Shown: positions 1 through 7,704 of the stretch, piece after piece
Numbering within the stretch: position 1 is the stretch's first letter
Layout: each line of letters opens with the position of its first letter
Assembly (NCBI GenBank): GCA_964486215.1
Contig: CAZALI010000014.1
Span: 1-33,003, forward strand
Origin: RUG343 sp964486215
GTDB lineage: Bacteria > Bacillota_I > Bacilli_A > RF39 > UBA660
Reading direction: 5' to 3'
DNA length: 33,003 bases
Notes under the pieces: model-generated
Database searches by the model: none
What the model saw: only the letters and a program-made list of their open reading frames with translations
What the model was told of the DNA's origin: nothing
Position numbers and translations under genes: made by a program

Positions 1-881
1 CAAGTGATGTAAAAGAATTAAGAGAAAAAACTGGTGCTGGAATGATGGATTGTAAAAAAGCATTAGAAGCAGTATCAGGTGATATGGAAAAAGCTGTAGA
101 CTGGTTACGTGAGAAAGGAATTACTAAAGCAGAAAAGAAAGCTAGTAGAGTAGCTGCTGAAGGACTTGCTAGTGTTAAAGTAGATGGTAATAAAGCTGTT
201 ATTGTAGAAGTTAATTGTGAAACAGACTTTGTTGCTTCTAATGAGAAATTTACTTCTTTCATAGATGATTTATCTACAGTAATTTTAAATAATAAAGTTG
301 AGACTTTAGATGAAGTTATGGAACTTAAGATGGGTAATGATAGTGTTAAAGATACTATTATTAATTTAACTGCTCAAATAGGTGAAAAAATTTCATTTAG
401 AAGATTTGAAAAAGTAGAAAAAGCTGATAACGAAGTTTTTGGATCTTACTTACATTTAGGTGGAAAGATTGGAAGCTTAGTAGTACTAAAAGGAGCAGAT
501 GAAGTAACGGCTAAAGAAGTTGCTATGCAAGATGCTGCTATGGCTCCAGTTGCTGTAACACGTGAAGAAGTACCAGAAGATATGGTTAATCGTGAAAAAG
601 AAGTTATTAAAGAACAAATTAAAAACGATGAGAAGAATAAAAATAAACCAGAAGATATTATTGAAAAGATGGCTACTGGTAGATTAAATAAATTTTATAA
701 AGAAGTTTGTTTAACTGAACAAGAATATATTAAAGATTCTTCTATGACTGTTGGAGATTTTGTTAAGAATAACAATGGTGAAATAGTTAAAGCTATTCGT
801 TATCAAGTTGGTGAAGGAATAGAGAAAAAAGAAGAAGACTTTGCCAGTGAAGTTATGAGTCAAATAAATGACGCTAAATAG
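1..881 (+). CDS. tsf: Elongation factor Ts (EF-Ts), 5' end outside the window
   Basis: Guanine-nucleotide exchange factor that recycles EF-Tu-GDP to EF-Tu-GTP in the cytoplasm. The reading frame is open from base 3, before the first ATG at 42, and reads SDVKELREKTGAGMMDCKKA, the conserved N-terminal UBA-like module. The true start therefore lies just upstream of the window and the ATG at 42 is internal. The EF-Tu contact motif TDFVASNEKF is present, followed by the two-lobed core domain. About 292 residues are visible, close to the full family length. It ends with TAG 11 bp before frr, so the two are probably co-transcribed. The usual rpsB partner would lie upstream, out of view. The gene pyrH, normally between tsf and frr, is absent. 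Confidence 0.97.
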   Translation, partial: SDVKELREKTGAGMMDCKKALEAVSGDMEKAVDWLREKGITKAEKKASRVAAEGLASVKVDGNKAVIVEVNCETDFVASNEKFTSFIDDLSTVILNNKVETLDEVMELKMGNDSVKDTIINLTAQIGEKISFRRFEKVEKADNEVFGSYLHLGGKIGSLVVLKGADEVTAKEVAMQDAAMAPVAVTREEVPEDMVNREKEVIKEQIKNDEKNKNKPEDIIEKMATGRLNKFYKEVCLTEQEYIKDSSMTVGDFVKNNNGEIVKAIRYQVGEGIEKKEEDFASEVMSQINDAK

Positions 882-892
882 GGAGTGATTTT

Positions 893-1435
893 ATGGATGA
901 TACTATTACTAATATGAAATTAGAAATGGATAAAGGAATGGAAACTTTATCTCATAGATTTGGAACTGTTAGAGCAGGAAGAGCTAATCCAGCTAGTTTG
1001 GATGGCGTTATGGTTGAATACTATGGACAGATGACACCACTTAAGTCAGTAGCAACTATCTCTGTACCAGAGGCTAGAATTCTAGTTATTAAACCATATG
1101 ATAAACATGCTTTAGCTGATATAGAAAAAGCTATATTCAATGCTAACTTAGGATATACTCCTAGTAATGATGGAGAAACTATTAGAATAGTTATTCCAGA
1201 ACTTACAGAAGATAGAAGAGAAGAACTTGTTAAACAAGTTAAGAAGATAGCAGAAGATGCAAAAGTAGTAGTAAGAAATATTCGTAGAGATGCTATGGAT
1301 GATGTTAAAAAGAATGCTCCTAATGATGATGAAAAAGATAGACTAGAGAAAAGAATACAAGATGAAGTTAATGAATACAACAAGAAAATAGATGAAGAAT
1401 TAAAGAAAAAAGAAGAAGAATTAAGGACTGTATAG
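893..1435 (+). CDS. frr: Ribosome recycling factor
   Basis: Splits post-termination ribosomes together with EF-G. The 180-residue product has the family hallmarks: RAGRANPASLDGV near the N terminus, ATISVPEARILVIKPYD, and the basic helix RRDAMDDVKK, ending in a charged coiled-coil helix. Length is near the usual 185. The start ATG is preceded by GGAGTGAT three bases upstream. It follows tsf by 11 bp and closes that operon: a short terminator hairpin contains its TAG stop codon. Identification is secure from motifs and synteny. Confidence 0.97.
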   Translation: MDDTITNMKLEMDKGMETLSHRFGTVRAGRANPASLDGVMVEYYGQMTPLKSVATISVPEARILVIKPYDKHALADIEKAIFNANLGYTPSNDGETIRIVIPELTEDRREELVKQVKKIAEDAKVVVRNIRRDAMDDVKKNAPNDDEKDRLEKRIQDEVNEYNKKIDEELKKKEEELRTV

Positions 1436-1443
1436 TCTTTTTT
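1423..1443 (+). terminator. Terminator overlapping frr stop codon
   Basis: The sequence AGGACT-GTAT-AGTCTT forms a 6-8 bp stem (one G-T pair) followed by a T run. The frr stop TAG (1433-1435) spans the loop and the start of the 3' arm. The stem is weak but has the same design as other gene ends in the window. Confidence 0.65.
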
Positions 1444-1496
1444 CTTTACAATTATTCTTTTTCTTATTATAATATTCACCTGTATGGGGTGAGACT

Positions 1497-2066
1497 ATGA
1501 TAAATTATAGAACAAGTATGGATAATAGAAATTATTTTGTTATGGAAAATGGTAATGAATTTTTTAATTATCTTAGAAATAATTATTTTAGTGGAGAAGA
1601 AATTATAAAGAAAGCTTGTAATGATTTAGAAAAATTTATTAATAATAATGATACTAATTATAAATTTGAAAATGTAGCTATTAGAAAAGATTCTGAACTT
1701 GGACAATATATTACTAAAAGAGAAGGTATATTGTTTAGTTTACTTGATAAAAAGATTACTACTAGTGATATAGTTAGTGCATATGATGTAGCAGTTTATT
1801 TAGGTAATCCTATTGCTGATAAGTTAAGGGTTATTTATGATAATAATATAACTGGAGAAGCACGTATTATAGCTCTTAGATATGGTGGTAATGTAGTAGA
1901 TTATATTTCTAGAAATAGAGATTATCATAGAAGTATTGCTATAGAAGATGGGTATTATAAGACTAATGATTCTATTATCTTTGATGATAATTGTACTAGA
2001 GGTAATTTAGTTAAGATTGCTGAAAAAGAAAATAGATATGATAAGAAAAAAGTACATAAAAGATAA
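1497..2066 (+). CDS. Hypothetical protein, 189 aa
   Basis: I do not recognise this protein. It is hydrophilic, rich in Asn, Asp, Lys, Tyr and Ile, with no signal peptide, membrane segment or obvious catalytic motif. It looks cytoplasmic and mainly helical, with a basic C terminus (DKKKVHKR). The start ATG has a good ribosome site (GGGGTGA). A TATAAT-like box near 1468 suggests its own promoter after the frr terminator. It is monocistronic: the T-box promoter begins within 10 bp of its stop. Codon use (AGT, ACT, AGA, TTA) matches the neighbouring core genes, so it looks resident rather than recently acquired. Confidence 0.8.
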   Translation: MINYRTSMDNRNYFVMENGNEFFNYLRNNYFSGEEIIKKACNDLEKFINNNDTNYKFENVAIRKDSELGQYITKREGILFSLLDKKITTSDIVSAYDVAVYLGNPIADKLRVIYDNNITGEARIIALRYGGNVVDYISRNRDYHRSIAIEDGYYKTNDSIIFDDNCTRGNLVKIAEKENRYDKKKVHKR

Positions 2067-2071
2067 ATTTA

Positions 2072-2080
2072 TGGTAAAAT
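2072..2080 (+). promoter_or_regulatory. Extended -10 of the T-box/pheST promoter
   Basis: TGGTAAAAT fits an extended -10 (TGN then TAAAAT, 2075-2080). No good -35 is seen, as is usual for TG-extended promoters. Transcription would start near 2087, at the 5' edge of the T-box leader. Confidence 0.55.
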
Positions 2081-2086
2081 ATATAT

Positions 2087-2292
2087 AGACGTTGATTGAA
2101 GAGTAGTAACTAATGGAACTTTTAAGAGAGTTTGTGGTTGGTGGAAACAAATAAGAGAAGTTAGTGAATTCGCTTCAGGAGTTCTTATTAATAGTAAGCG
2201 TTACTCGCGTTAAGAGTATTGAGTGTATAGTAATAACTATAAACTAAGGTGGTACCGCGGTAATTCGTCCTTAGATTATAGTTATTTTTTTT
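2087..2292 (+). promoter_or_regulatory. T-box riboswitch, Phe-specific, transcription-attenuating
   Basis: The leader senses uncharged tRNA-Phe. The canonical T-box AAGGTGGTACCGCG lies at 2246-2259. Its TGGT bulge pairs with an ACCA tRNA end, that is a discriminator A, as tRNA-Phe has. The distal stem I elements AGAGA and GGTTGGTGGAA lie around 2125-2145. The specifier loop GTGAATTCGC puts TTC (Phe) at 2169-2171. The terminator is strong: AATAACTATAA (2232-2242) pairs perfectly with 2276-2286, and CTAAGG pairs with CCTTAG inside it, followed by a T run to 2292. The antiterminator competes using the T-box and the CGTCCTT side. The genes controlled are a HAD hydrolase, pheS and pheT. Confidence 0.96.
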
Positions 2293-2305
2293 GGAGTGAT
2301 GTGTT

Positions 2306-2947
2306 ATTAAACGAGTTATATTTGATGTAGATGGAACACTATTAAAAGCTCATTGGGATGAAGAAGTAAAGTTCTTTACGAAAGAGATGGGTAATAGTAA
2401 AAAGAATTTAGAATTTATTAATAATGTTGCTATAATATTAAGAGAATATGAAAGAAGTCATAAGAATTATGAAGTTAGTGAATTAACTAATTATTTAAAA
2501 GATAGAGGTTATGATTTTAGTGAAGAATTAACTAATAAATGGATTGATTTTGTTACTAATGATGTTAATAGTGATATATGTAATAATGTTATTGAAGTAT
2601 TAGAAGAATTAAAGAAAAATAATATTAAGATGTCAGTCGCAACTAATTGGTTTACTGTTTCACAGAAAGGTAGATTAGAGAGAGCAGGATTATTAAATTA
2701 TTTTGATAATGTTGTTGGTGGAGACTATGCAGTAAAACCTAATAGTGAGAGTTTATTACTTGCTAGAGGAGATACTCCAATAGATGAGTGTTTAGTAGTA
2801 GGTGATGACTATGAAAATGATTTTATGGGAGCTATAAATATTGGAATGATGTCTGTACTTATAGATGATGATCATGAATTGAAAAGTATAATAGGAGGTA
2901 TTTTGAATGATAGAAGAAGTAAAAAAAGAATTAGAAAAAGATATTAA
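2306..2947 (+). CDS. HAD-superfamily phosphatase, probable ATT start
   Basis: A HAD-like hydrolase (phosphoglycolate-phosphatase type, subfamily I); its substrate is not predictable from sequence. All four motifs are present: FDVDGT (I, nucleophile and acid Asp at residues 7 and 9), SVATN (II), the Lys in AVKPNSE (III) and VVGDDYEND (IV). Motif I lies upstream of the first in-frame ATG (2387), so an ATG start would give a dead enzyme. The frame is open back to 2300. ATT at 2306 gives the natural N terminus MKRVIFDVDGT, nine bases after GGAG (2293-2296). The ATG at 2299 is out of frame and hits a stop after three codons. A GTT start or a one-base sequence error is the alternative. It is the first gene after the Phe T-box and overlaps pheS by 41 bp, so it is co-regulated with PheRS. 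Confidence 0.85.
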   Translation: MKRVIFDVDGTLLKAHWDEEVKFFTKEMGNSKKNLEFINNVAIILREYERSHKNYEVSELTNYLKDRGYDFSEELTNKWIDFVTNDVNSDICNNVIEVLEELKKNNIKMSVATNWFTVSQKGRLERAGLLNYFDNVVGGDYAVKPNSESLLLARGDTPIDECLVVGDDYENDFMGAINIGMMSVLIDDDHELKSIIGGILNDRRSKKRIRKRY

Positions 2948-3947
2948 GAAGAGTAATATTACTAAAAGTGAATTAAATGATTTAAAAATTAAATATTTGA
3001 GTAAGAATGGTCTTATTACTAAACTTAATAGTGGTATTAAAGATGTTCCTCCAGAAGAGAGAGGAAAGTATGGTAAGAGGGTTAATGAAGTAAAGAGTGA
3101 ATTTAATGACTTCTATGAAAAGGTTAGTACGGAGTTAAGTAAAAAAGAGCTAGATGAGAAGCTAGAGAAAGAAGCAATAGATGTTACATTACCTAGTACT
3201 AAAGTAAGGAATGGAGCTCCTAACGTTGTAGAAAAGATAGTAGAAGAAGTAGAAGAAGTATTCTTATCTATGGGATATGATGTTGTGGATGGACCTGAAA
3301 TAGAAGAAGATAAATATAACTTTGAAATGTTAAATATACCTAAAGGACATCCAGCTAGAGATGCTCAAGATACTTTCTATGTTGAAGGAGATAGATTATT
3401 ACTTCGTAGTCAGACTTCTCCAATGCAAGTAAGAGTAATGTTAGATGGAAAAGGAGTAACTCCAATTAGAATGATTTGTCCAGGTAAGACTTATCGTAGA
3501 GATGATGATGATGCAACTCATTCACATCAATTTATGCAGATAGAAGGATTACTTGTAGATAAAGATATTTCATTATCTGATTTAAAAGGTACTATGGAAG
3601 TACTATTTAAGAGATTATTTGGTGATAAGACTGAAGTACGTTTTAGACCTAGTTATTATCCTTTCACAGAGCCTTCAGTTGAAGTGGATGTAAGTTGTGT
3701 TAACTGTGGAGGTAAAGGTTGCCCAGTATGTAAGAAAACAGGTTGGGTAACAATCGTAGGTGCTGGTATGGTACATCCAGATGTATTAAGAGGTTGTGGC
3801 TATGATCCAAAAGTTTGGAGTGGATTTGCTTTTGGCTTTGGAGCTGAAAGACTAGCTATGATGAAATATGATTTTGATGATATTAGAAAAATATATATGA
3901 CAGATTTACGAGAAGTAAGTGCTTTTGATAGGGAGGATGAAGAATAA
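2907..3947 (+). CDS. pheS: Phenylalanyl-tRNA synthetase alpha subunit
   Basis: Catalytic subunit of the (alpha-beta)2 enzyme that charges tRNA-Phe. The N-terminal coiled coil (residues about 1-85) binds tRNA. Class II motif 2 shows in MICPGKTYRRDDDDATHSHQF and motif 3 in GFGFGAERLAMMKY; FRPSYYPFTEPS belongs to the Phe pocket. A small four-cysteine insert, CVNCGGKGCPVC, precedes GWVTIVGAGMVHP; such inserts occur in many Bacillota and may bind zinc. Length of 346 is normal. The start ATG 2907 follows AGGAGG by about eight bases. The stop TAA overlaps the pheT ATG by one base, indicating translational coupling. Regulation is by the upstream T-box. Confidence 0.98.
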   Translation: MIEEVKKELEKDIKKSNITKSELNDLKIKYLSKNGLITKLNSGIKDVPPEERGKYGKRVNEVKSEFNDFYEKVSTELSKKELDEKLEKEAIDVTLPSTKVRNGAPNVVEKIVEEVEEVFLSMGYDVVDGPEIEEDKYNFEMLNIPKGHPARDAQDTFYVEGDRLLLRSQTSPMQVRVMLDGKGVTPIRMICPGKTYRRDDDDATHSHQFMQIEGLLVDKDISLSDLKGTMEVLFKRLFGDKTEVRFRPSYYPFTEPSVEVDVSCVNCGGKGCPVCKKTGWVTIVGAGMVHPDVLRGCGYDPKVWSGFAFGFGAERLAMMKYDFDDIRKIYMTDLREVSAFDREDEE

Positions 3948-6319
3948 TGATTAGTTTAGATTGGGTTTCCGATTATATTGATATTCATGATCAAGAGCCT
4001 TATGATTTAGCTCGTAAGATTACAGAAGCAGGAATTAATATTGAGGCTGTTGTGACACACCATATTAGTAATTTAGTAATTGGTGAAATTATGGAAGTAG
4101 AAGATCATCCAGATAGTGATCATTTACATGTATGTAAGGTTAATATTGGAGATGAAAAACTACAAATAGTATGTGGTGCGAATAACGTAAGAAAAGGTTT
4201 AAAAGTAATAGTTGCGAAAGTAGGTGCTGTACTACCAGGAGACTTTGAGATTAAGAAGAGTAAAATTCGTGGTGTAGAGTCTTGTGGTATGATGTGTGCT
4301 AAGTTTGAATTAGGACTAGAAGAGAAAACAGAAGAGACATATGCTAAAGGTATTACAGAACTTGGAGATGATGCTAAAGTCGGAGAAGATCCACTTAAGT
4401 ATTTAGGAGTGGATGATACTTTATATGAACTAGATATTCATAAGCACAGAAATAATGACTGTTATTATCATATTGGTTTTGCTTATGAAATAGCTTCTAT
4501 TCTTAATAGAAAAGTAAAATTACCTGAGTCTAGTTTCAAAACAATAAAAGATGATGTTAATAAAGATTTCAAATTAAAAGTAGATACAGATAAGTGTACT
4601 TACTTTGTCGCAAGAGAAGCAGTAGACGTTAAGATTGGTGAAAGTCCATACTTCATAAAGAAAAGATTAGCTGCGGCTGGTATGAGAGCTATCAATAACG
4701 TCGTAGATATTTCTAACTATGTAATGTTAGAGTATGGTCAACCTCTTCACTTTTATGATAAAGATAGATTAGGTGACAAAATAGTAGTAAGAGATGCTAA
4801 AGACGGTGAAGTAATCACAACTCTTGATGGTAAAAAACGTGAGCTTGATCATAATGATATTGTTATTACTGATGGTAAGGAAGCTGTTGGTATTGCTGGT
4901 GTTATGGGAGGACTTACTACTGAAGTTGAGAAAGACACTAAAAACATTTTAATTGAGTCAGCTATATTTGATCCAGTAAGTATTAGAAATACAGCTCAAA
5001 AATTAGACTTAAAGAGCGAAGCTTCTATTAGATTTGGAAAAGGTTTAAGTTATGAGTATACTGAAGAAGCATCAAAGAGAGCTTGTTATCTACTTGAAAA
5101 ATATGCTGGTGCTAAGATTAAGAGTGGTATTGTACTAGTAGATAAGGAAGATCATACAGAGAAAGTATTATCATTCTATCCAGATGAAGTAGATAAACTT
5201 TTAGGTATTACTATTAGTGAAGAAGATATGAAACATGAGCTTGAGAAGTTAGATTTCCCATACAAGTTAAAGAATCATAAATTCGAAGTAACTATTCCTA
5301 GAAGAAGATTAGACGTAGAAGCAAATGTCAACGATATAGCTGAAGAGATAGGAAGACTTTATGGTTATAATAACTTAGTTTCTTCTCTACCAAGAGTACC
5401 TATTAGAAGAGGAGAATACATTGGAGATGTTAAATACAGAAAACTAGTTTCTAAGAGACTTAGAAGTTTAGGTTTAACAGAAGTAAAGAACTATACATTA
5501 GTATCTCCTGCTATGTCTGAAAAGTTTGACTACGAAGAAAAGAAAAAAGTTGTACTACCTAATCCAATGAGTATAGATAAGAGTATTGTTAGAACAACAT
5601 TAATTCCATCTTTATTAAATGTTTATGAATATAATAAAGATCATGGAGTAGAAGATGTATCTATTTATGAGATTAGTAAGACATACTTTGATACTGACTT
5701 TAAAGAAGAATCTAAAATATGTGGTTTAATGAGTGGAAATTATATTTCTAATAATCTTCAAAAACCATTAAAAGTAGATTTCTATTTAGTAAAAGGTATA
5801 GTAGAAAATATACTTGATTATATGGCTCTTTCTAATAGATATAGTTTTGAAAAGAGTAATATATCAGATTTACATCCAGGAGTACAAGCAGATATTATTC
5901 TAGATGGAAAGAGAATAGGTATTATTGGAAAAGTACATCCAAATATAGAAAAAGATGATATTTATGTCTTTGAATTAAGTCTAAATAGTTTATTTGGAAG
6001 AACTAGTAAATTAAAGTTCAAAGAAGCATTTAAGTATCCATCTATAGAAAAAGATATGGCTTTTATAGTGGATAGAAATACTATAGCTGGAGATATAATT
6101 AAAGACATTAAAAAATGTGGAAATAAAACTCTTCAATCTGTTGAAGTATTCGATGTTTACGAAGGAGAAAATATAGAAAAAGATAAAAAGTCTATTGCCT
6201 TTAACTTAGTATTTAACGGAATAGATAGAACTTTAAAAGATGAAGAAGTAATGCAAGAATTTAATAAAATAATTAAAAAGATTGAAGAAAAATACAATGC
6301 AGTATTAAGAGACAAATAG
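3947..6319 (+). CDS. pheT: Phenylalanyl-tRNA synthetase beta subunit
   Basis: Non-catalytic, editing and tRNA-binding subunit of PheRS. Domain order is complete: an OB-fold tRNA-binding domain (about 40-150, with VIGEIMEVEDHPDSDHLHVCKV), the B3/B4 editing domain (about 200-380, AINNVVDISNYVMLEYGQPLH), B5 (about 400-470), the catalytic-like core (about 480-680), and a C-terminal anticodon-binding FDX-ACB domain (about 695-790, FKYPSIEKDMAFIVD). Length of 790 is typical for bacteria. It is the last gene of the T-box operon; its TAG stop sits inside the stem of a strong terminator. Confidence 0.98.
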   Translation: MISLDWVSDYIDIHDQEPYDLARKITEAGINIEAVVTHHISNLVIGEIMEVEDHPDSDHLHVCKVNIGDEKLQIVCGANNVRKGLKVIVAKVGAVLPGDFEIKKSKIRGVESCGMMCAKFELGLEEKTEETYAKGITELGDDAKVGEDPLKYLGVDDTLYELDIHKHRNNDCYYHIGFAYEIASILNRKVKLPESSFKTIKDDVNKDFKLKVDTDKCTYFVAREAVDVKIGESPYFIKKRLAAAGMRAINNVVDISNYVMLEYGQPLHFYDKDRLGDKIVVRDAKDGEVITTLDGKKRELDHNDIVITDGKEAVGIAGVMGGLTTEVEKDTKNILIESAIFDPVSIRNTAQKLDLKSEASIRFGKGLSYEYTEEASKRACYLLEKYAGAKIKSGIVLVDKEDHTEKVLSFYPDEVDKLLGITISEEDMKHELEKLDFPYKLKNHKFEVTIPRRRLDVEANVNDIAEEIGRLYGYNNLVSSLPRVPIRRGEYIGDVKYRKLVSKRLRSLGLTEVKNYTLVSPAMSEKFDYEEKKKVVLPNPMSIDKSIVRTTLIPSLLNVYEYNKDHGVEDVSIYEISKTYFDTDFKEESKICGLMSGNYISNNLQKPLKVDFYLVKGIVENILDYMALSNRYSFEKSNISDLHPGVQADIILDGKRIGIIGKVHPNIEKDDIYVFELSLNSLFGRTSKLKFKEAFKYPSIEKDMAFIVDRNTIAGDIIKDIKKCGNKTLQSVEVFDVYEGENIEKDKKSIAFNLVFNGIDRTLKDEEVMQEFNKIIKKIEEKYNAVLRDK

Positions 6320-6337
6320 AAATATTTGTCTTTTTTT
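6311..6337 (+). terminator. pheT terminator with GAAA tetraloop
   Basis: A perfect 8-bp stem GACAAATA/TATTTGTC closes a GAAA loop and is followed by seven T. The pheT stop TAG (6317-6319) lies in the 5' arm and the first loop base. Confidence 0.92.
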
Positions 6338-6366
6338 GTAAAGTAAAATTATTTTTATCTAAATTG

Positions 6367-6395
6367 TTGTTTAATATATATATATATTATATAAT
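6367..6395 (+). promoter_or_regulatory. Promoter of the 6422 gene
   Basis: TTGTTT (6367-6372), 17 bp spacer made mostly of TA repeats, then TATAAT (6390-6395). The predicted start lies near 6402, 20 bases before ATG 6422, with AGGAGG between. Confidence 0.6.
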
Positions 6396-6421
6396 GTAAG
6401 TGTATATGATAGGAGGAAAAT

Positions 6422-7192
6422 ATGGAAGAAAAGAAGAAAAGTAATATTGGAATTATACTACTTGTGATTGTGCTTTTATGTGCAGCATTTGCTGGTGGAT
6501 ATTTTGTTAACGAAAAAGGATTAATTGGTGGAGAAAAAGATACACCAAAAGAAGAAGAAAAAGAGGAAAAAGAAACTACTAAAGAACTGGACGTTAATTC
6601 TAGATTAGTGAAAATGTTGTATAATGAAACAATAATGCCAGAGTTATCTGATTCTTGTCATAAGCAATATGAGACTTGGAGTGAGGGAACTGAGAAAAAA
6701 GATTTTGTGGCTGAATCTGCCATGGAAGAAATTAAAATGCGTTTCGTAGCTCATAATTTAAGTGAAGATTTTATCAAACATGGTGGTAAGGCACCAGCTT
6801 CACCATTAGAAAACTATAAAAATTCAGATCAAGATTCATACTATGAAAAAAGTTATATTGATTCTGTTTATAAGCAAATATTTGGTGTAAATTCAAAACT
6901 CGATACGTCAGCTACTATGTATAAAGATAGAGCTCATTTTAATGCCTATATCTATGATTCTAAGACAGACAATTATTATCTTTATAATATTATTGTTGGT
7001 GATGCTATATGTGGTCCAGCTGAAGAAAAACTTACTTTATCTAAGGCAGTAGAAAAAGGTGATATTGTTGAATTAACTGTTAATGCTGAATGGTTTGCAG
7101 AAAACGTTTCCGAAGAAAAATACAAATATATTTATACTTTTGAAAAAGACAAAGATGAACTTTATAAATTTGTTAGTGTTAAAGTAGAATAA
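6422..7192 (+). CDS. Membrane-anchored protein of unknown function, 256 aa
   Basis: The N terminus has a short basic stretch (EEKKKS) and one hydrophobic segment at about residues 9-29 (IGIILLVIVLLCAAFAGGYF), followed by a Glu/Lys-rich linker (about 36-58) and a soluble domain of about 195 residues. This reads as a type II membrane protein with an extracytoplasmic domain. The Cys in the hydrophobic stretch does not sit in a lipobox. I do not recognise the outer domain; it has one pair of cysteines (SCHKQY and ICGPAE). The ATG is preceded by AGGAGG. It is monocistronic, between its own promoter and a strong terminator. Confidence 0.8.
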   Translation: MEEKKKSNIGIILLVIVLLCAAFAGGYFVNEKGLIGGEKDTPKEEEKEEKETTKELDVNSRLVKMLYNETIMPELSDSCHKQYETWSEGTEKKDFVAESAMEEIKMRFVAHNLSEDFIKHGGKAPASPLENYKNSDQDSYYEKSYIDSVYKQIFGVNSKLDTSATMYKDRAHFNAYIYDSKTDNYYLYNIIVGDAICGPAEEKLTLSKAVEKGDIVELTVNAEWFAENVSEEKYKYIYTFEKDKDELYKFVSVKVE

Positions 7193-7207
7193 GAATTGTA
7201 AAATAAT

Positions 7208-7232
7208 AAGTTGTGGAAACACAACTTTTTTT
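7208..7232 (+). terminator. Terminator with GAAA tetraloop
   Basis: A perfect 8-bp stem AAGTTGTG/CACAACTT closes a GAAA loop and is followed by a seven-T run. It lies 15 bases after the stop of the 6422 gene; this is one of the few cases where the stop is outside the stem. Confidence 0.92.
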
Positions 7233-7261
7233 GTATAATAATCTTGATAGTAGGAGATTAT

Positions 7262-7654
7262 ATGAAAAAGATTTTGATTATTATTTGTTTAGTAATTTGT
7301 TTTTCTTGTACTAGTGTATTCGCTATGTACAAGATAATGAAAGAAAAGAATATTACGATAGATGTAGAATGTGTAGAAGCAGATACTTTTATTGGTACAG
7401 CTAGTGAAATATATAAAAATATTAAGACTAGTAAATGTGGTATTAAAGTAGATGAAAAAGGATTAACTTTTGTTACTGAGGGTAATGGTAATTATGCTAA
7501 ATATAATAATACTTTGTACTTTTTAAATGTTGTTAAGAAGAGTGACTATATATTCTTATTAACTAATAATACGGGTGCTAGATTAGAACTTGATCCATTA
7601 AATAGAATAGTAAGTGGTAAAGGAGAAAAAAATAATCCATATATTATTAAGTAG
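7262..7654 (+). CDS. Small exported protein of unknown function, 130 aa
   Basis: The product starts MKKILIIICLVICFSCTSVFA, a typical signal peptide with a likely signal-peptidase-I site after SVFA; CFSC is a poor lipobox, so lipid attachment is less likely. The mature part is about 109 residues with two cysteines (VECVE and SKCGI) and no motif I recognise. An upstream in-frame TTG at 7211 lies inside the preceding terminator hairpin and is rejected. ATG 7262 has AGGAG upstream, and a TATAAT at 7234-7239 directly follows the terminator T run. The TAG stop is part of the next terminator stem. Codon use is like the core genes. Confidence 0.75.
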   Translation: MKKILIIICLVICFSCTSVFAMYKIMKEKNITIDVECVEADTFIGTASEIYKNIKTSKCGIKVDEKGLTFVTEGNGNYAKYNNTLYFLNVVKKSDYIFLLTNNTGARLELDPLNRIVSGKGEKNNPYIIK

Positions 7655-7680
7655 TAATGTTTTATTATTACTTTTTTTTT
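7651..7680 (+). terminator. Terminator overlapping stop codon of the 7262 gene
   Basis: GTAGTAAT (7651-7658) pairs with ATTATTAC (7664-7671) with one G-T pair and a GTTTT loop, then nine T. The stop TAG (7652-7654) is in the 5' arm. Confidence 0.85.
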
Positions 7681-7688
7681 GATAAAAT
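7681..7688 (+). promoter_or_regulatory. Extended -10 for the ygjP-trmD operon
   Basis: TGATAAAAT (7680-7688) directly follows the terminator T run. Transcription would begin near 7695, leaving a leader of about ten bases before ATG 7705. Confidence 0.5.
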
Positions 7689-7704
7689 ATAGTTGGTGGT
7701 ATTA

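Noticed and set aside
1021..1479. Antisense frame over frr (and similar antisense frames over the methyltransferase, adhesin, ATPase and serpin genes)
   Set aside because: They are low-complexity (Ser, Leu, Ile-rich) shadows of well-identified genes with no ribosome sites.
7211..7261. TTG start extending the 7262 gene upstream
   Set aside because: The codon lies inside a perfect terminator hairpin and the promoter follows it; ATG 7262 has its own ribosome site and a clean signal peptide.
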